From NCBI GenBank assembly GCA_002426015.1, contig DINS01000023.1, forward strand, positions 100,209-164,208: a stretch of DNA of 64,000 nucleotides, in the 5' to 3' direction. Below the pieces are notes generated by a model, which was given only the letters and a program-made list of their open reading frames with translations, did no database searches and was not told the DNA's origin. A program made the position numbers and the translations under genes. This document shows, in pieces, positions 34,657-44,406 of this stretch. This DNA comes from Flavobacteriaceae bacterium UBA5534 (GTDB lineage: Bacteria; Bacteroidota; Bacteroidia; Flavobacteriales; Flavobacteriaceae). The first letter of the stretch is position 1. Each line of letters starts with the position of its first letter.

Positions 34657-34998
34657 TTGATTTGTTTAATCATTAATAGAAGCTACGAATTTACAAAACC
34701 TAAATTTAATAAAGAATTTAGAATCATAAAAAAATCATCTCAAGAAGAAAGACCTTTAATTATAAAAGAAGCCTATGCTACATAGTTGTTTTCTCATGAA
34801 TGACTAATCTGAAATTAATATCACATTAATATATAATATTATCAAAAGAGAAAATGTTTTTTGTAGGAAGTTTGGCATTATTTACTCTCAAAATTGTGTT
34901 TTTATTGAAATAATGAAAAAACAATACTACATATAAAGTCTTGATTATCAGTTTTTTTTGGTATCTTAAAGATCTTTACTAACCAACATTATAAAATT
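34657..34998. other. Long intergenic stretch (342 bases)
   Basis: Very AT-rich and divergent: the lpdA copy on the minus strand and the NTF2-like gene on the plus strand read away from it. The right end has a plausible but weak promoter (TTG 34941-34943, 18 bases, TATCTTAA 34962-34969). No ORF, RNA fold or repeat worth naming was seen; a small RNA cannot be excluded. Confidence 0.6.
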
Positions 34999-35925
34999 AT
35001 GAGAACAAAACTAATTGTTATCATGATGTTTTTTACATGCATCATGTTTCCCCAAAAACAAAAAAACGGAACAATCTACAAAGAGCATCCAGCTATTACT
35101 ATGGTTGAAAATATGCAACAGGCTTTTGTTGCTGGAGATACTATTAAGGTTGCAGGGTATTTAGCAGATGATTTTAAGGCCTTTAATGGCATGAACTCTA
35201 ATCCAGATGCTAAAGGAACAAATAAGCAACAATTTGTGAGTTCGGTTAAGGGATGGAAAAACAATATTGATTATTTCAGCATCTCAAGAACAAAAGGAGC
35301 ATATCCAGATGCGATAGAGTATGATAATGATTCGGGGTTTTGGGTTCAGACTTGGGATCAAATCAAGGGTGTCCATAAGAACACTGGTGTTAAAATTGAT
35401 ATGCCTATGCATAGGTTGTATTTAGTGAATAAGGACAATAAAATTTCTAGAATTGTTACTTATGATGATGCTAGTGTTTGGTCAGAAATGAGAGATGCAT
35501 TTAATCCAAGAAAAAATGGGATTATTTACAATCAGCACGAAAACATAAATACAGTTCGAAAGATGGTAGTTGCTCTAGAGCATGGAGATGCAGATAAAGC
35601 ATTTAGCTATTTTACTGACAATGCAGGTTTTACAAATTTAGATATGCCACAGGGCGAGTCTAATACGCTGGCACAAGAAAAGGCAAGTTTCAAAGCAATG
35701 TTGAAAGATTGGACAATTGATAGTATTGATGTGGTTGGTTTTCCTGATTATTTGGAGTATGAATCACCTAAACTAAAAATAGTGATGTCTTGGTGGGATG
35801 CTAGATTGACAAGAAAGTCTGATGGTAAAAAAGTAACTTTACCACTACATTTGGTTCATTATATTAATGATGATGGTAAAATAACTTCTGAAATCGGTTA
35901 TTACACAATGAGTACTTTAAAATAA
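34999..35925 (+). CDS. Secreted protein with two NTF2/SnoaL-like domains
   Basis: Exported protein of 308 residues, signal peptide ending near FFTCIMFPQ (about 18; a lipobox Cys is doubtful). Two similar halves, about 30-165 and 185-300, each having a start of HPAITMVENMQQAFVAGD / ENINTVRKMVVALEHGD, a middle WVQTWDQ / VMSWWDA and an end RLYLVNKDNKISRIVTYDD / LVHYINDDGKITSEIGYYT. This is an internal duplication of a cystatin-like alpha+beta barrel (SnoaL/NTF2 type), often a small-molecule binding domain. Function unknown. Confidence 0.75.
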   Translation: MRTKLIVIMMFFTCIMFPQKQKNGTIYKEHPAITMVENMQQAFVAGDTIKVAGYLADDFKAFNGMNSNPDAKGTNKQQFVSSVKGWKNNIDYFSISRTKGAYPDAIEYDNDSGFWVQTWDQIKGVHKNTGVKIDMPMHRLYLVNKDNKISRIVTYDDASVWSEMRDAFNPRKNGIIYNQHENINTVRKMVVALEHGDADKAFSYFTDNAGFTNLDMPQGESNTLAQEKASFKAMLKDWTIDSIDVVGFPDYLEYESPKLKIVMSWWDARLTRKSDGKKVTLPLHLVHYINDDGKITSEIGYYTMSTLK

Positions 35926-35940
35926 AGTTTTGAAACCCAC

Positions 35941-35982
35941 AAAGAGGACCTTTAAACAATATTGCTTAAAGGTCCTCTTTAT
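35941..35982. terminator. Bidirectional terminator
   Basis: Perfect 15-base stem AAAGAGGACCTTTAA / TTAAAGGTCCTCTTT, loop of ten, between converging genes. T tract is short on both sides. Confidence 0.75.
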
Positions 35983-35988
35983 TTAAAA

Positions 35989-36543
35989 TCAAATGTTATC
36001 TGTAAAATGCCTTCTGCCTTTATCTTTACTGAATTTCTCTTCATTATAAGTAGATGAGCCTCCTTTTGGTATAGACAATGATTTCCAGTCGTTTCCTTTC
36101 AGCATTTTTCCAATATAAGCAATTTGGCCAATATGATATGGGTAATGCCCTAATTGCCTAAAAATAGCTTCTGCAACCGTATGTCCCTCATTGCGTATAT
36201 ATACAATTGTGTCCATATCACTGTCTTGCAAAGGTATAATGGCATTAAACACGCACTGCCAGCCTTTTTCCCAAGCAGCAATCAACTCGTCCTTTGAAGT
36301 GTAACTAGCCTCAAACTCCTGTTCACGTTGTCTCCAAGGCTTTTCGCCATCTTCAATTAAAAAATTGGTCCAACGGCTTAACATATTCCCAACCATATGT
36401 TTCACTATGATAGAGATGCTGTTTGAAACTTGATTAGGTTGATAGTTCATGTCTTCAAAGCTCAATTGCTCAAAAGTTTTGTCGCCAACAGTTTTATAAT
36501 AATTAAACTGTTTAATGATGCCAGAAATGTATATGCTTTCCAT
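35989..36543 (-). CDS. DUF1572 (DinB-superfamily) protein
   Basis: Protein of 184 residues of the DinB/DUF1572 helical-bundle type. Predicted metal-binding His residues occur in IVKHMVGNMLSRW (about 48) and RQLGHYPYHIGQIAYIGKM (about 133-151), spaced like DinB proteins. The frame continues 16 codons upstream of the ATG 36543 but MESIYISG fits the family start. No signal peptide. Possible thiol or metal-dependent enzyme of unknown substrate. Convergent with the NTF2-like gene. Confidence 0.8.
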   Translation of the reverse strand: MESIYISGIIKQFNYYKTVGDKTFEQLSFEDMNYQPNQVSNSISIIVKHMVGNMLSRWTNFLIEDGEKPWRQREQEFEASYTSKDELIAAWEKGWQCVFNAIIPLQDSDMDTIVYIRNEGHTVAEAIFRQLGHYPYHIGQIAYIGKMLKGNDWKSLSIPKGGSSTYNEEKFSKDKGRRHFTDNI

Positions 36544-36656
36544 GTTATAATTATTTAAAAAAGACACATAAAAGTAGTGATACAAAATCATAAAAACTAT
36601 GGCAATTCATAGTTAGATTTTATATCACTATTTGATAAATTTAATTAAAAAGGAAG

Positions 36657-37145
36657 TTATGATTTTGGAATAAACTCTAATGCATCTCCATTGATACAGT
36701 GACGCTTTCCAGTTGTGTTTCTTGGACCATCATCAAATACATGTCCTAGATGTCCACCACAGGTGGCACAATGCTCTTCATCTCTGGTATAGCCCAAATT
36801 TGAATCTGTGCCATAAGCGACATTGCCTTCAATCGGTCTATCAAAACTTGGCCAACCTGTACCAGAATCAAATTTGTGTTCACTTTTAAAAAGAGGTGTT
36901 TTACAACCAGCACAGACATAGGTGCCAGGTTTATAATTTTTGTTTAATGGACTCGAAAAAGGACGCTCTGTACCAGCTTTTCGTAAAATGTAGTATTGCT
37001 CGTCGATTAATTGAGCTTTCCATTCAGCATCGGTTTTAGTGACTTTGAATGTTTCTTTTTTTGAAGTCGTTTGTTCTTTTTTTTGGGCTGATGAGTTACA
37101 GCTAAAAAGTAAACTCAATAAAAGTATGATGACAGTGTTTTTCAT
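36657..37145 (-). CDS. msrB: Peptide-methionine (R)-S-oxide reductase, lipoprotein form
   Basis: MsrB repairs methionine-R-sulfoxide in proteins; 162 residues. MKNTVIILLLSLLFSC is a lipoprotein signal (lipidated Cys near residue 16), so the enzyme acts on the periplasmic side. Zinc-binding CxxC pairs in YVCAGCKTP and CATCGGH; GTGWPSF and the catalytic Cys in RHCINGDALEF are present. ATG 37145 is chosen because it starts the lipoprotein signal; an upstream frame to 37235 lacks one. Possibly cotranscribed with the DUF1572 gene (113-base gap). Confidence 0.9.
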   Translation of the reverse strand: MKNTVIILLLSLLFSCNSSAQKKEQTTSKKETFKVTKTDAEWKAQLIDEQYYILRKAGTERPFSSPLNKNYKPGTYVCAGCKTPLFKSEHKFDSGTGWPSFDRPIEGNVAYGTDSNLGYTRDEEHCATCGGHLGHVFDDGPRNTTGKRHCINGDALEFIPKS

Positions 37146-37348
37146 TTTGGTTTTTGTTTTATATGTTAAATGAGTCGTTAGATGTTTCATAATCTTACTA
37201 TTTACTTCATATAGCTTAATTTTAAATTGAAACATTTTAATGAATCGTCTGCCTTACATAAAGGTACGAAAATTTAATACCTTCGGTTTTGCACCAAATC
37301 ATTCAAAAAATGGTAAATTGGTAACAAAATCATTTGTGTTTTAAAATT

Positions 37349-39520
37349 ATGAAGAACCAACCAACATCAAAAGTTATTGTCCACAGTCTTTTTACTGAAT
37401 TTGATATCAATCTTTTTTTTGCTGGAAAACATTTTCGCCTTTATGAAAAATTTGGCTCTCATATTACAACGGTTGATGGTGTAGAGGGAACTTATTTTGC
37501 CGTTTGGGCACCAACAGCAAAACAGGTGTCTGTGATTGGTGATTTTAACTTTTGGACAGATGGCCAACATCAACTCAATGTTCGTTGGGACAAAAGTGGT
37601 ATTTGGGAAGGGTTTGTTCCACATGTAGGAAAAGGAACGGTTTATAAATATAAAATCCATAGTTCCATCGATAACATTAAAACTGAAAAGGCCGACCCTT
37701 ATGCTCGAAGAAATGAGCATCCACCGCAAACGGCTTCGATTGTTTGGGAAGATGATTATAAATGGAAAGATTCAAAATGGTTAAAAAAACGAAAAGCCAA
37801 GAATGCTCTAGATGCTCCGTTTTCAGTATATGAAGTGCATTTGGGCTCATGGAAACGCCACCCAACAGAAGATCGTTATTTATCTTATATAGAGCTGGCC
37901 GATAAGTTAGTGACATATGTAAAAGACATGAATTTTACACATGTAGAGTTGATGCCAATTATGGAATATCCTTACGACCCAAGTTGGGGCTATCAAATCA
38001 CAGGATATTTTGCGCCAACATCACGCTTTGGATATCCTGAAGAATTCAAGTTTTTGGTCGATATGTTTCATAAAAATGATATTGGAGTTATTCTCGACTG
38101 GGTACCATCGCATTTCCCAGAAGATGCTCATGGACTTGGATATTTTGATGGTTCATGCCTTTATGAGCATCCCGATAAACGAAAAGGCTACCATAACGAT
38201 TGGAAAAGCCTGATATTTAATTATGGGCGTAATGAAGTGCGTTCATTTTTAATAAGTAATGCTATTTTTTGGCTCGACCAATACCACGCAGACGGATTGC
38301 GAGTTGATGCAGTCGCTTCGATGTTGTTTTTAGATTACTCCAGAAATGAGGGCGAATGGGAACCAAACATTTTTGGTGGACGCGAAAACCTAGAAGCTAT
38401 TTCTTTCATGCGAGATATGAATGAAGCAGTTTACAGCAGCTTTCCTGATGTACAAACGATTGCTGAAGAATCTACAGCTTTCCCAATGGTTTCAAAACCA
38501 ACTTTTTTGGGCGGACTTGGCTTTGGTATGAAATGGATGATGGGCTGGATGCATGACACTTTAAAATATTTTGCAAAAGAACCTATTTACAGACGTTTTC
38601 ATCAAAATGACCTAACATTTGCCATGACTTATGCTTTTACAGAGAATTTTGTCTTGCCTTTTTCACACGACGAAGTTGTGCATGGCAAAGCATCTATGAT
38701 ACATAAGATGCCAGGAGATGAATGGCAAAAGTTTGCTAATTTGAGAGTGTTGTATAGTTATATGTTTACGCATCCTGGCACTAAACTGTTGTTTCAAGGG
38801 TGTGAATTTGCTCAAACCAGTGAATGGAATTTCAAGAAGGGTTTAGATTGGGATTTGTTGCAGTACGATTTCCACAAAGGCATTCAAACTTTATTAAAAG
38901 ATTTAAACGCATTGTACATAAATGAGCCAGCTTTACATCTTAAGCAATTTGATTGGACAGGTTTTGAATGGATTGATCATAGCGATCATAAAAACTCGGT
39001 ATATGTATATGTTAGACATTCCGAAAAGCCGATGGATGATATCATTGTGGTCTGCAATATGACACCGATTCCGTTGAAAAACTACCGTATAGGTATCCCA
39101 CATAAAGGAAAACTGAAAGAAATTTTCAACAGTGATTCTAAACAATATAATGGAACAGGCGATTTTACCAACAAACCATTTGCATCTCAAAAAGAGCCTC
39201 AACATTTTCGTGATTTTTCAGCAGATATAACCATTCCGCCTTTGGGGATGGTGGCTTTTAAATATACCGAAATTGCTAAAGCCGTAGCTCCAAAGAAAAA
39301 AGCAAAAGCTGTTCCAAAAAAAGTGGCCAAATCTAAACCAAAAGCAACCACAAAAAGCACAGAAAAAGCAGATAAAGATGCTGTAGGCAAAAAGCCTAAA
39401 GCAAGACCTAAAAAAATTGATAAAAAAACAGCAATACCAAAAGAAAAACCAGATTCTAAAAAAGCAGTAAAAGCGAAACCAAAAGCTGCCGAAAAAAAAG
39501 TAAAAAGTAAAAGGACATAA
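37349..39520 (+). CDS. glgB: 1,4-alpha-glucan branching enzyme with lysine-rich C-terminal tail
   Basis: GH13 branching enzyme adding alpha-1,6 branches to glycogen, 723 residues. CBM48 domain (about 25-125: FAVWAPTAKQVSVIGDFNFW), GH13 core with DWVPSHF, DGLRVDAV (nucleophile), a TIAEEST acid/base and FSHDEV (stabiliser), then a C-terminal beta domain. The last 80 residues (about 644-723) are extraordinary: 31 Lys, 2 Arg and only seven acidic residues with many Pro and Ala (APKKKAKAVPKK..., ...KPKARPKKIDKK..., ending KSKRT), like histone H1-type tails. Start is ATG 37349; an upstream TTG (37334) adds five residues. The GH31 gene follows 109 bases on. Confidence 0.92.
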   Translation: MKNQPTSKVIVHSLFTEFDINLFFAGKHFRLYEKFGSHITTVDGVEGTYFAVWAPTAKQVSVIGDFNFWTDGQHQLNVRWDKSGIWEGFVPHVGKGTVYKYKIHSSIDNIKTEKADPYARRNEHPPQTASIVWEDDYKWKDSKWLKKRKAKNALDAPFSVYEVHLGSWKRHPTEDRYLSYIELADKLVTYVKDMNFTHVELMPIMEYPYDPSWGYQITGYFAPTSRFGYPEEFKFLVDMFHKNDIGVILDWVPSHFPEDAHGLGYFDGSCLYEHPDKRKGYHNDWKSLIFNYGRNEVRSFLISNAIFWLDQYHADGLRVDAVASMLFLDYSRNEGEWEPNIFGGRENLEAISFMRDMNEAVYSSFPDVQTIAEESTAFPMVSKPTFLGGLGFGMKWMMGWMHDTLKYFAKEPIYRRFHQNDLTFAMTYAFTENFVLPFSHDEVVHGKASMIHKMPGDEWQKFANLRVLYSYMFTHPGTKLLFQGCEFAQTSEWNFKKGLDWDLLQYDFHKGIQTLLKDLNALYINEPALHLKQFDWTGFEWIDHSDHKNSVYVYVRHSEKPMDDIIVVCNMTPIPLKNYRIGIPHKGKLKEIFNSDSKQYNGTGDFTNKPFASQKEPQHFRDFSADITIPPLGMVAFKYTEIAKAVAPKKKAKAVPKKVAKSKPKATTKSTEKADKDAVGKKPKARPKKIDKKTAIPKEKPDSKKAVKAKPKAAEKKVKSKRT

Positions 39521-39629
39521 AACCTTTCAAAATAAACAATCCGAAAACGTTATAGTTAACAATTCATCAAAACTTATGTTTTAAATCTGAAAACTTATGC
39601 GTTTTTTTGTGTTCTTCAATATATAAACT

Positions 39630-42035
39630 ATGATTGTAAATACCGAATTAGAACATAAAGGGAATTTATTCCCATCAAAAATAATTGCCTACAAAAAAGA
39701 TGTCGATACCTTATATTTTTCCACAGAAAATGATGTCATACTAGAGTTAACCGTTCTTCGAGATAGTGTTTTACGATTTCGATATACTACCACTGGTACT
39801 TTTGATAAGGATTTCTCATATGCCATTACCAAATACGCAAGCACAGGATATAATCATCTTGAAATAGAGGAAGATAGCAGTGTGTATAGAATAACAACCT
39901 CAAAGTTGGTTTGCTTTATTCAAAAATCAAATTTGCGAGTTTCTATTTTTGATGCGCTCGATGGTAAATTAATTAATGAAGATGAAATTGGCTTCCATTG
40001 GGAAGAAAGTTATGAATATGGTGGCAACATCGTAAAAATGAGCAAAAAGTCGCATGATGGCGAATGCTATTTTGGACTTGGCGATAAGCCTGTAGAGCTT
40101 AATTTGAAAGGCAAACGCTTTGAAAACTGGGTGACTGACTCGTATGCTTACGGAAAAGGAACCGATCCAATCTATAAAGCCATTCCTTTTTTTACTGGTT
40201 TGTATAACAAAAAGGCATATGGTATCTTTTTTGACAACACATTCCGTTCGTATTTTGATTTTTCTCACGAACGTCGCAATGTTACAAGTTTTTGGGCTCA
40301 AGGAGGTGAAATGAATTACTATTTCATTTATGGACCAAAAATGGAAGATGTCGTTGCAAATTATACAGATTTAACAGGAAAGCCACATCAATTGCCACCG
40401 CTTTGGGCTTTGGGTTTTCATCAATGCAAATGGAGTTATTATCCAGAAAGCAAAGTCAAGGAAATCACTCAAAAGTTCAGAGATTTAAAAATACCTTGCG
40501 ATGCCATTTATTTGGACATCGATTATATGGAAGGATTTCGTTGTTTTACATGGAGCAAAGAACATTTTCCAGAGCCAAAACGTATGGTAAAGGAATTATT
40601 AGATGATGGTTTTAAAACCGTTGTCATTATTGACCCAGGCATCAAGATTGATAAAGACTATTCTGTGTTTAAAGAAGCATTGGAAAATGATTATTTCTGC
40701 AAGCGTGCTGATGGCGCTTATATGAAAGGTAAAGTGTGGCCTGGTGAATGTTATTTTCCAGATTTTACCAATAAAAAAGTACGAGATTGGTGGTCAGAAC
40801 TCTATCGAGAGTTGATAGAGGATATAGGTGTTAAAGGAGTTTGGAACGATATGAATGAGCCAGCGGTCATGGAAGTGCCAAATAAAACCTTCCCTGATGA
40901 TGTGCGACACGAATATGATGGTAATCGTTGCAGCCACAGAAAAGCACATAATGTTTACGGAATGCAAATGGCTAGAGCCACATATCAAGGTGTAAAGAAA
41001 TTTGCCTATCCAAAACGTCCTTTTGTTATTACTCGTGCTGCTTATTCTGGAACCCAACGATATACATCTACTTGGACAGGTGACAATGTGGCCACTTGGG
41101 AACATTTATGGATTGCCAACATTCAAGCACAACGTTTAGCAATGTCTGGTTTTTCGTTTGCGGGAAGTGATATCGGAGGATTTGCCGAGCAACCACAAGG
41201 CGAATTATTCACACGTTGGATTCAATTGGGTGTTTTTCATCCGTTCTGTCGTGTGCATTCTTCTGGAGATCATGGCAATCAAGAACCTTGGGCGTTTGAT
41301 GATGATGTGACCAATATTGTACGTAAGTTTATCGAATTGCGTTACCAACTCTTACCATATTTATATACATCTTTTTGGAAATATGTTGAAGAAGGTATTC
41401 CAATGCTTAAATCATTGGTGTTGTATGACCAAGATGACATCCATACACATTACAGAACCGATGAGTTTATTTTTGGGGACCAAATGTTGATTTGCCCAAT
41501 TTTAGAACCTAATGCCAGAGGACGACGTATGTTTTTTCCAAGAGGAAAATGGGTAAACTATTGGAATGACCAAGTAGTCAATGGAGGAAGAGAAGCATGG
41601 GTAGATGCCGATATAGACAGCATGCCAATTTTTGTAAAAGAAGGAGCCATTATTCCTAAATTTCCAGTACAGCAATATGTTGGTGAAAAAGAGATTGACG
41701 AAATCACTCTAGAAGTTTATTTTAAAGATGGTAAGGAAGATTCTGAAATGTTTGACGATGCCCATGATGGTTATGATTATACCAAAGGCAGGTATAGCTT
41801 AAGGACTTTCAAACTAACAGGAAAAACAAACGAATTGATCATACAGCAGCATAAGGAAGGAAAATATGTTACAAAGTATGAGCGTTTTAAATTGCATTTT
41901 CATGGATTACCATTTAAAGTTGTCAAAGTACAATTGGATAATGTTGATATTCCTTTAAGTGATGTACATTTAAATGGAGACAACACAATGGTTGTCGATA
42001 AGAATTTTTCAGAGATTCATCTTTTTGGGAAGTAA
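39630..42035 (+). CDS. GH31 alpha-glucosidase
   Basis: Glycoside hydrolase family 31, 801 residues, no signal peptide. Nucleophile region GVWNDMNEPAVM (about 408-419), acid/base region TWTGDNVATWEHL (about 478-490), and RYTSTWTGDN, HPFCRVHSSGDHG for the substrate pocket. N-terminal beta-sandwich and C-terminal beta domains as usual. Hydrolyses alpha-1,4/1,6 glucosidic bonds; as a cytoplasmic enzyme it would work on maltodextrin or glycogen products, in line with the neighbouring branching enzyme. Possibly one operon with glgB. Confidence 0.92.
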   Translation: MIVNTELEHKGNLFPSKIIAYKKDVDTLYFSTENDVILELTVLRDSVLRFRYTTTGTFDKDFSYAITKYASTGYNHLEIEEDSSVYRITTSKLVCFIQKSNLRVSIFDALDGKLINEDEIGFHWEESYEYGGNIVKMSKKSHDGECYFGLGDKPVELNLKGKRFENWVTDSYAYGKGTDPIYKAIPFFTGLYNKKAYGIFFDNTFRSYFDFSHERRNVTSFWAQGGEMNYYFIYGPKMEDVVANYTDLTGKPHQLPPLWALGFHQCKWSYYPESKVKEITQKFRDLKIPCDAIYLDIDYMEGFRCFTWSKEHFPEPKRMVKELLDDGFKTVVIIDPGIKIDKDYSVFKEALENDYFCKRADGAYMKGKVWPGECYFPDFTNKKVRDWWSELYRELIEDIGVKGVWNDMNEPAVMEVPNKTFPDDVRHEYDGNRCSHRKAHNVYGMQMARATYQGVKKFAYPKRPFVITRAAYSGTQRYTSTWTGDNVATWEHLWIANIQAQRLAMSGFSFAGSDIGGFAEQPQGELFTRWIQLGVFHPFCRVHSSGDHGNQEPWAFDDDVTNIVRKFIELRYQLLPYLYTSFWKYVEEGIPMLKSLVLYDQDDIHTHYRTDEFIFGDQMLICPILEPNARGRRMFFPRGKWVNYWNDQVVNGGREAWVDADIDSMPIFVKEGAIIPKFPVQQYVGEKEIDEITLEVYFKDGKEDSEMFDDAHDGYDYTKGRYSLRTFKLTGKTNELIIQQHKEGKYVTKYERFKLHFHGLPFKVVKVQLDNVDIPLSDVHLNGDNTMVVDKNFSEIHLFGK

Positions 42036-42177
42036 CAGTTGTTCATAATAATGCGGTTTGCAAAAAATTGTTCAGTACAGAAAAGAAAGGAATGATTTTT
42101 GTATTTTTATAAGTGATAAATTAACAATTATACCATTAACAGTTTTCTTTAGCTAGGAAATAAAAAAGAATTACATC

Positions 42178-42996
42178 ATGAACCTTAAAAACAAAATAGT
42201 AGCATTTGGAGCCGTTGCTCTATTCCTATCATGCGCTACCAATCCATTTACAGGAAAAAAAACATTAGCGTTAGTTCCTAATTCACAAATTTTTCCAACT
42301 GCATTTGCACAATACGACCAGTTTTTGAATGAAAACAAGGTGATAACAGGAACCAAAGATGCAGATATGGTTAAACGAGTTGGACAAAAAATAGCAGTAG
42401 CTGCCGAACGTTGGTTAAATGCCAATGGGTACCAAAGTTACTTGGAAGGATATAAATGGGAATATAATCTCGTTGAAGACAAAACGGTTAACGCATGGTG
42501 TATGCCTGGCGGAAAAATCGTGTTTTACACAGGAATTTTACCCATAGCAGATGGCGAGTCTGGTATTGCAGCCATAATGGGACACGAAGTGTCTCATGCC
42601 TTGGCCAACCATGGACAACAACGTATGAGTGCTGGCATGTTACAGCAATTTGGTGCTGTTGCTGGTAATGTTGCCATCAAAGATCAACAGACTTTAAATA
42701 TTTTCAATCAAGCCTATGGCGTAGGTACAACAGTGGGAGTGATGCTGCCTTTTAGTAGAAATCATGAATCTCAAGCAGATGAGATTGGATTGTATTTAAT
42801 GGCAATTGCAGGCTATGAACCAATGGAAGCTGCAAATTTATGGAGACGTATGAGTGCACAAAGTGGAGGGCAAGCGCCACCAGAATTTTTGAGTACACAC
42901 CCAAGTAACGAAACACGTATTAAAAACATTGAAGCTTTGGCGCCAAAAGCTGTTGAAGAAGCCAAAAAATTTGGAGTGACATCATTTAAAAGTTAA
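42178..42996 (+). CDS. M48-family metallopeptidase lipoprotein
   Basis: Zinc peptidase of 272 residues. N-terminal lipoprotein signal with Cys at residue 19 (FLSCATNPF). HExxH in MGHEVSHALANH (H136, E137, H140) and a third ligand in NHESQADEIGL, followed by STHPSNETRI, as in the Oma1/BepA/LoiP-type M48 peptidases that act on envelope proteins. Lipidation indicates a periplasmic face. ATG 42178 starts the signal peptide. Followed by a terminator. Confidence 0.92.
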   Translation: MNLKNKIVAFGAVALFLSCATNPFTGKKTLALVPNSQIFPTAFAQYDQFLNENKVITGTKDADMVKRVGQKIAVAAERWLNANGYQSYLEGYKWEYNLVEDKTVNAWCMPGGKIVFYTGILPIADGESGIAAIMGHEVSHALANHGQQRMSAGMLQQFGAVAGNVAIKDQQTLNIFNQAYGVGTTVGVMLPFSRNHESQADEIGLYLMAIAGYEPMEAANLWRRMSAQSGGQAPPEFLSTHPSNETRIKNIEALAPKAVEEAKKFGVTSFKS

Positions 42997-43030
42997 ATAA
43001 CCGCTATTTTAAAATAATTATCTAATTTAG

Positions 43031-43060
43031 AAGCTGCTCAAAAAAGAGCAGCTTTTATTT
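43031..43060 (+). terminator. Terminator of the M48 peptidase gene
   Basis: AAGCTGCTC / GAGCAGCTT stem, loop AAAAAA, then TTATTTTT just before the next gene (ATG 43068). Confidence 0.8.
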
Positions 43061-43067
43061 TTTATTT

Positions 43068-44360
43068 ATGGCAGAACTTCAAAAAGGAAGCAAGAAATTA
43101 TTAAATGCTTGGGCATTTTACGATTGGGCAAATTCAGTTTATACTTTAACTATAGCTTCTTCAATATTTCCAATTTTTTATTCGGCACTGTTTATAAATC
43201 AGCTTGAAAAAGTAGTGCCAGCGTTTGGTTTTCAATTTAAAAGTACTGCACTCATTACCTTCGTGACTGCTTTTACTTTTTTAGTGGTTTCTTTTACTTC
43301 TCCATTATTATCTGGAATTGCTGATTATGTTGGAAATAAGAAAAATTTCATGAAGTTTTTCTGTTATGTTGGCGGTTTGGGTTGCATTGGATTGTATTGG
43401 TTTAGCCTAGACCATATTTATTTGAGCTTGCTGTTTTATTTCATGGGACTTATAGGGTATTGGGGAAGTTTGGTGTTTTACAACTCATATTTGCCTGATA
43501 TTGCTTTTGAAGAACAACAGGACAAGATCAGTGCCAAAGGCTTTAGTTTTGGTTATATCGGAAGTGTCTTATTGTTGATTATTAATCTGGTGATGGTTAT
43601 GAGTCAAGACGATGGTGAATCTAAAATGCAGATGATGCGTTATTCATTCGTAACTGTAGGTCTGTGGTGGATTCTGTTCAGTCAATACAGTTTTTATTGG
43701 TTGCCAAAAGGAACGTCATCTGGCCATAAAGTTACCAAAGCAGTCGTTTTTAATGGCTTTAGGGAGTTGAAGCTAGTCTGGAACCAGTTAAAACAAAACT
43801 TAAGATTAAAACGATATTTGGCTGCTTTTTTTGTGTTCAGTATGGCTGTACAGACCATTATGTTGGTGGCTGTTTATTTTGGCGAAGAAGAAATTGCTTG
43901 GGCTGATGCCGATGAGAAAACTATGGGGTTGATCATCAGTATATTGATCATTCAATTGGTTGCTATTTTGGGAGCTGTATTGACCTCAAAGGCATCGGCA
44001 AAATTTGGTAATATAAAAACCTTGATTTTTGTCAATTTTATATGGATGTCATTATGTTTTTATGCTTATTTTATGATTACTCCCATCGATTTTTACATTG
44101 CAGCAGCTTGTGTGGGTTTCGTTATGGGAGGCATCCAAGCGTTGGCACGCTCTACTTATTCTAAATTTTTACCAGATACTAAAGACACAACTTCTTATTT
44201 CAGTTTTTATGATGTAGCCGAAAAAATAGGAATCGTAATCGGAATGGTCATTTTTGCGATCATCGACCAGTTTACAGGGAGCATGCGTAATGCTATTCTG
44301 TTCTTGTTCATTTTCTTTTTGGTTGGAATAATTCTTCTTTTTAGGGTACCAAAAGAGTAA
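43068..44360 (+). CDS. UMF1/Atg22-type MFS transporter
   Basis: Integral membrane protein, 430 residues, with about 12 membrane segments. The N-terminal NAWAFYDWANSVYTLTI (14-30) is the signature of the UMF1 family (vacuole effluxer Atg22-like), with GYIGSVLLLI and ARSTYSKFLPDTKD matching the rest. Family members export amino acids in yeast; substrate here is unknown. Starts right after a terminator. Confidence 0.85.
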   Translation: MAELQKGSKKLLNAWAFYDWANSVYTLTIASSIFPIFYSALFINQLEKVVPAFGFQFKSTALITFVTAFTFLVVSFTSPLLSGIADYVGNKKNFMKFFCYVGGLGCIGLYWFSLDHIYLSLLFYFMGLIGYWGSLVFYNSYLPDIAFEEQQDKISAKGFSFGYIGSVLLLIINLVMVMSQDDGESKMQMMRYSFVTVGLWWILFSQYSFYWLPKGTSSGHKVTKAVVFNGFRELKLVWNQLKQNLRLKRYLAAFFVFSMAVQTIMLVAVYFGEEEIAWADADEKTMGLIISILIIQLVAILGAVLTSKASAKFGNIKTLIFVNFIWMSLCFYAYFMITPIDFYIAAACVGFVMGGIQALARSTYSKFLPDTKDTTSYFSFYDVAEKIGIVIGMVIFAIIDQFTGSMRNAILFLFIFFLVGIILLFRVPKE

Positions 44361-44406
44361 AGCAAACATTTAGGCATAAATTCGTATCTTTAATGAAAAG
44401 AGTGCA

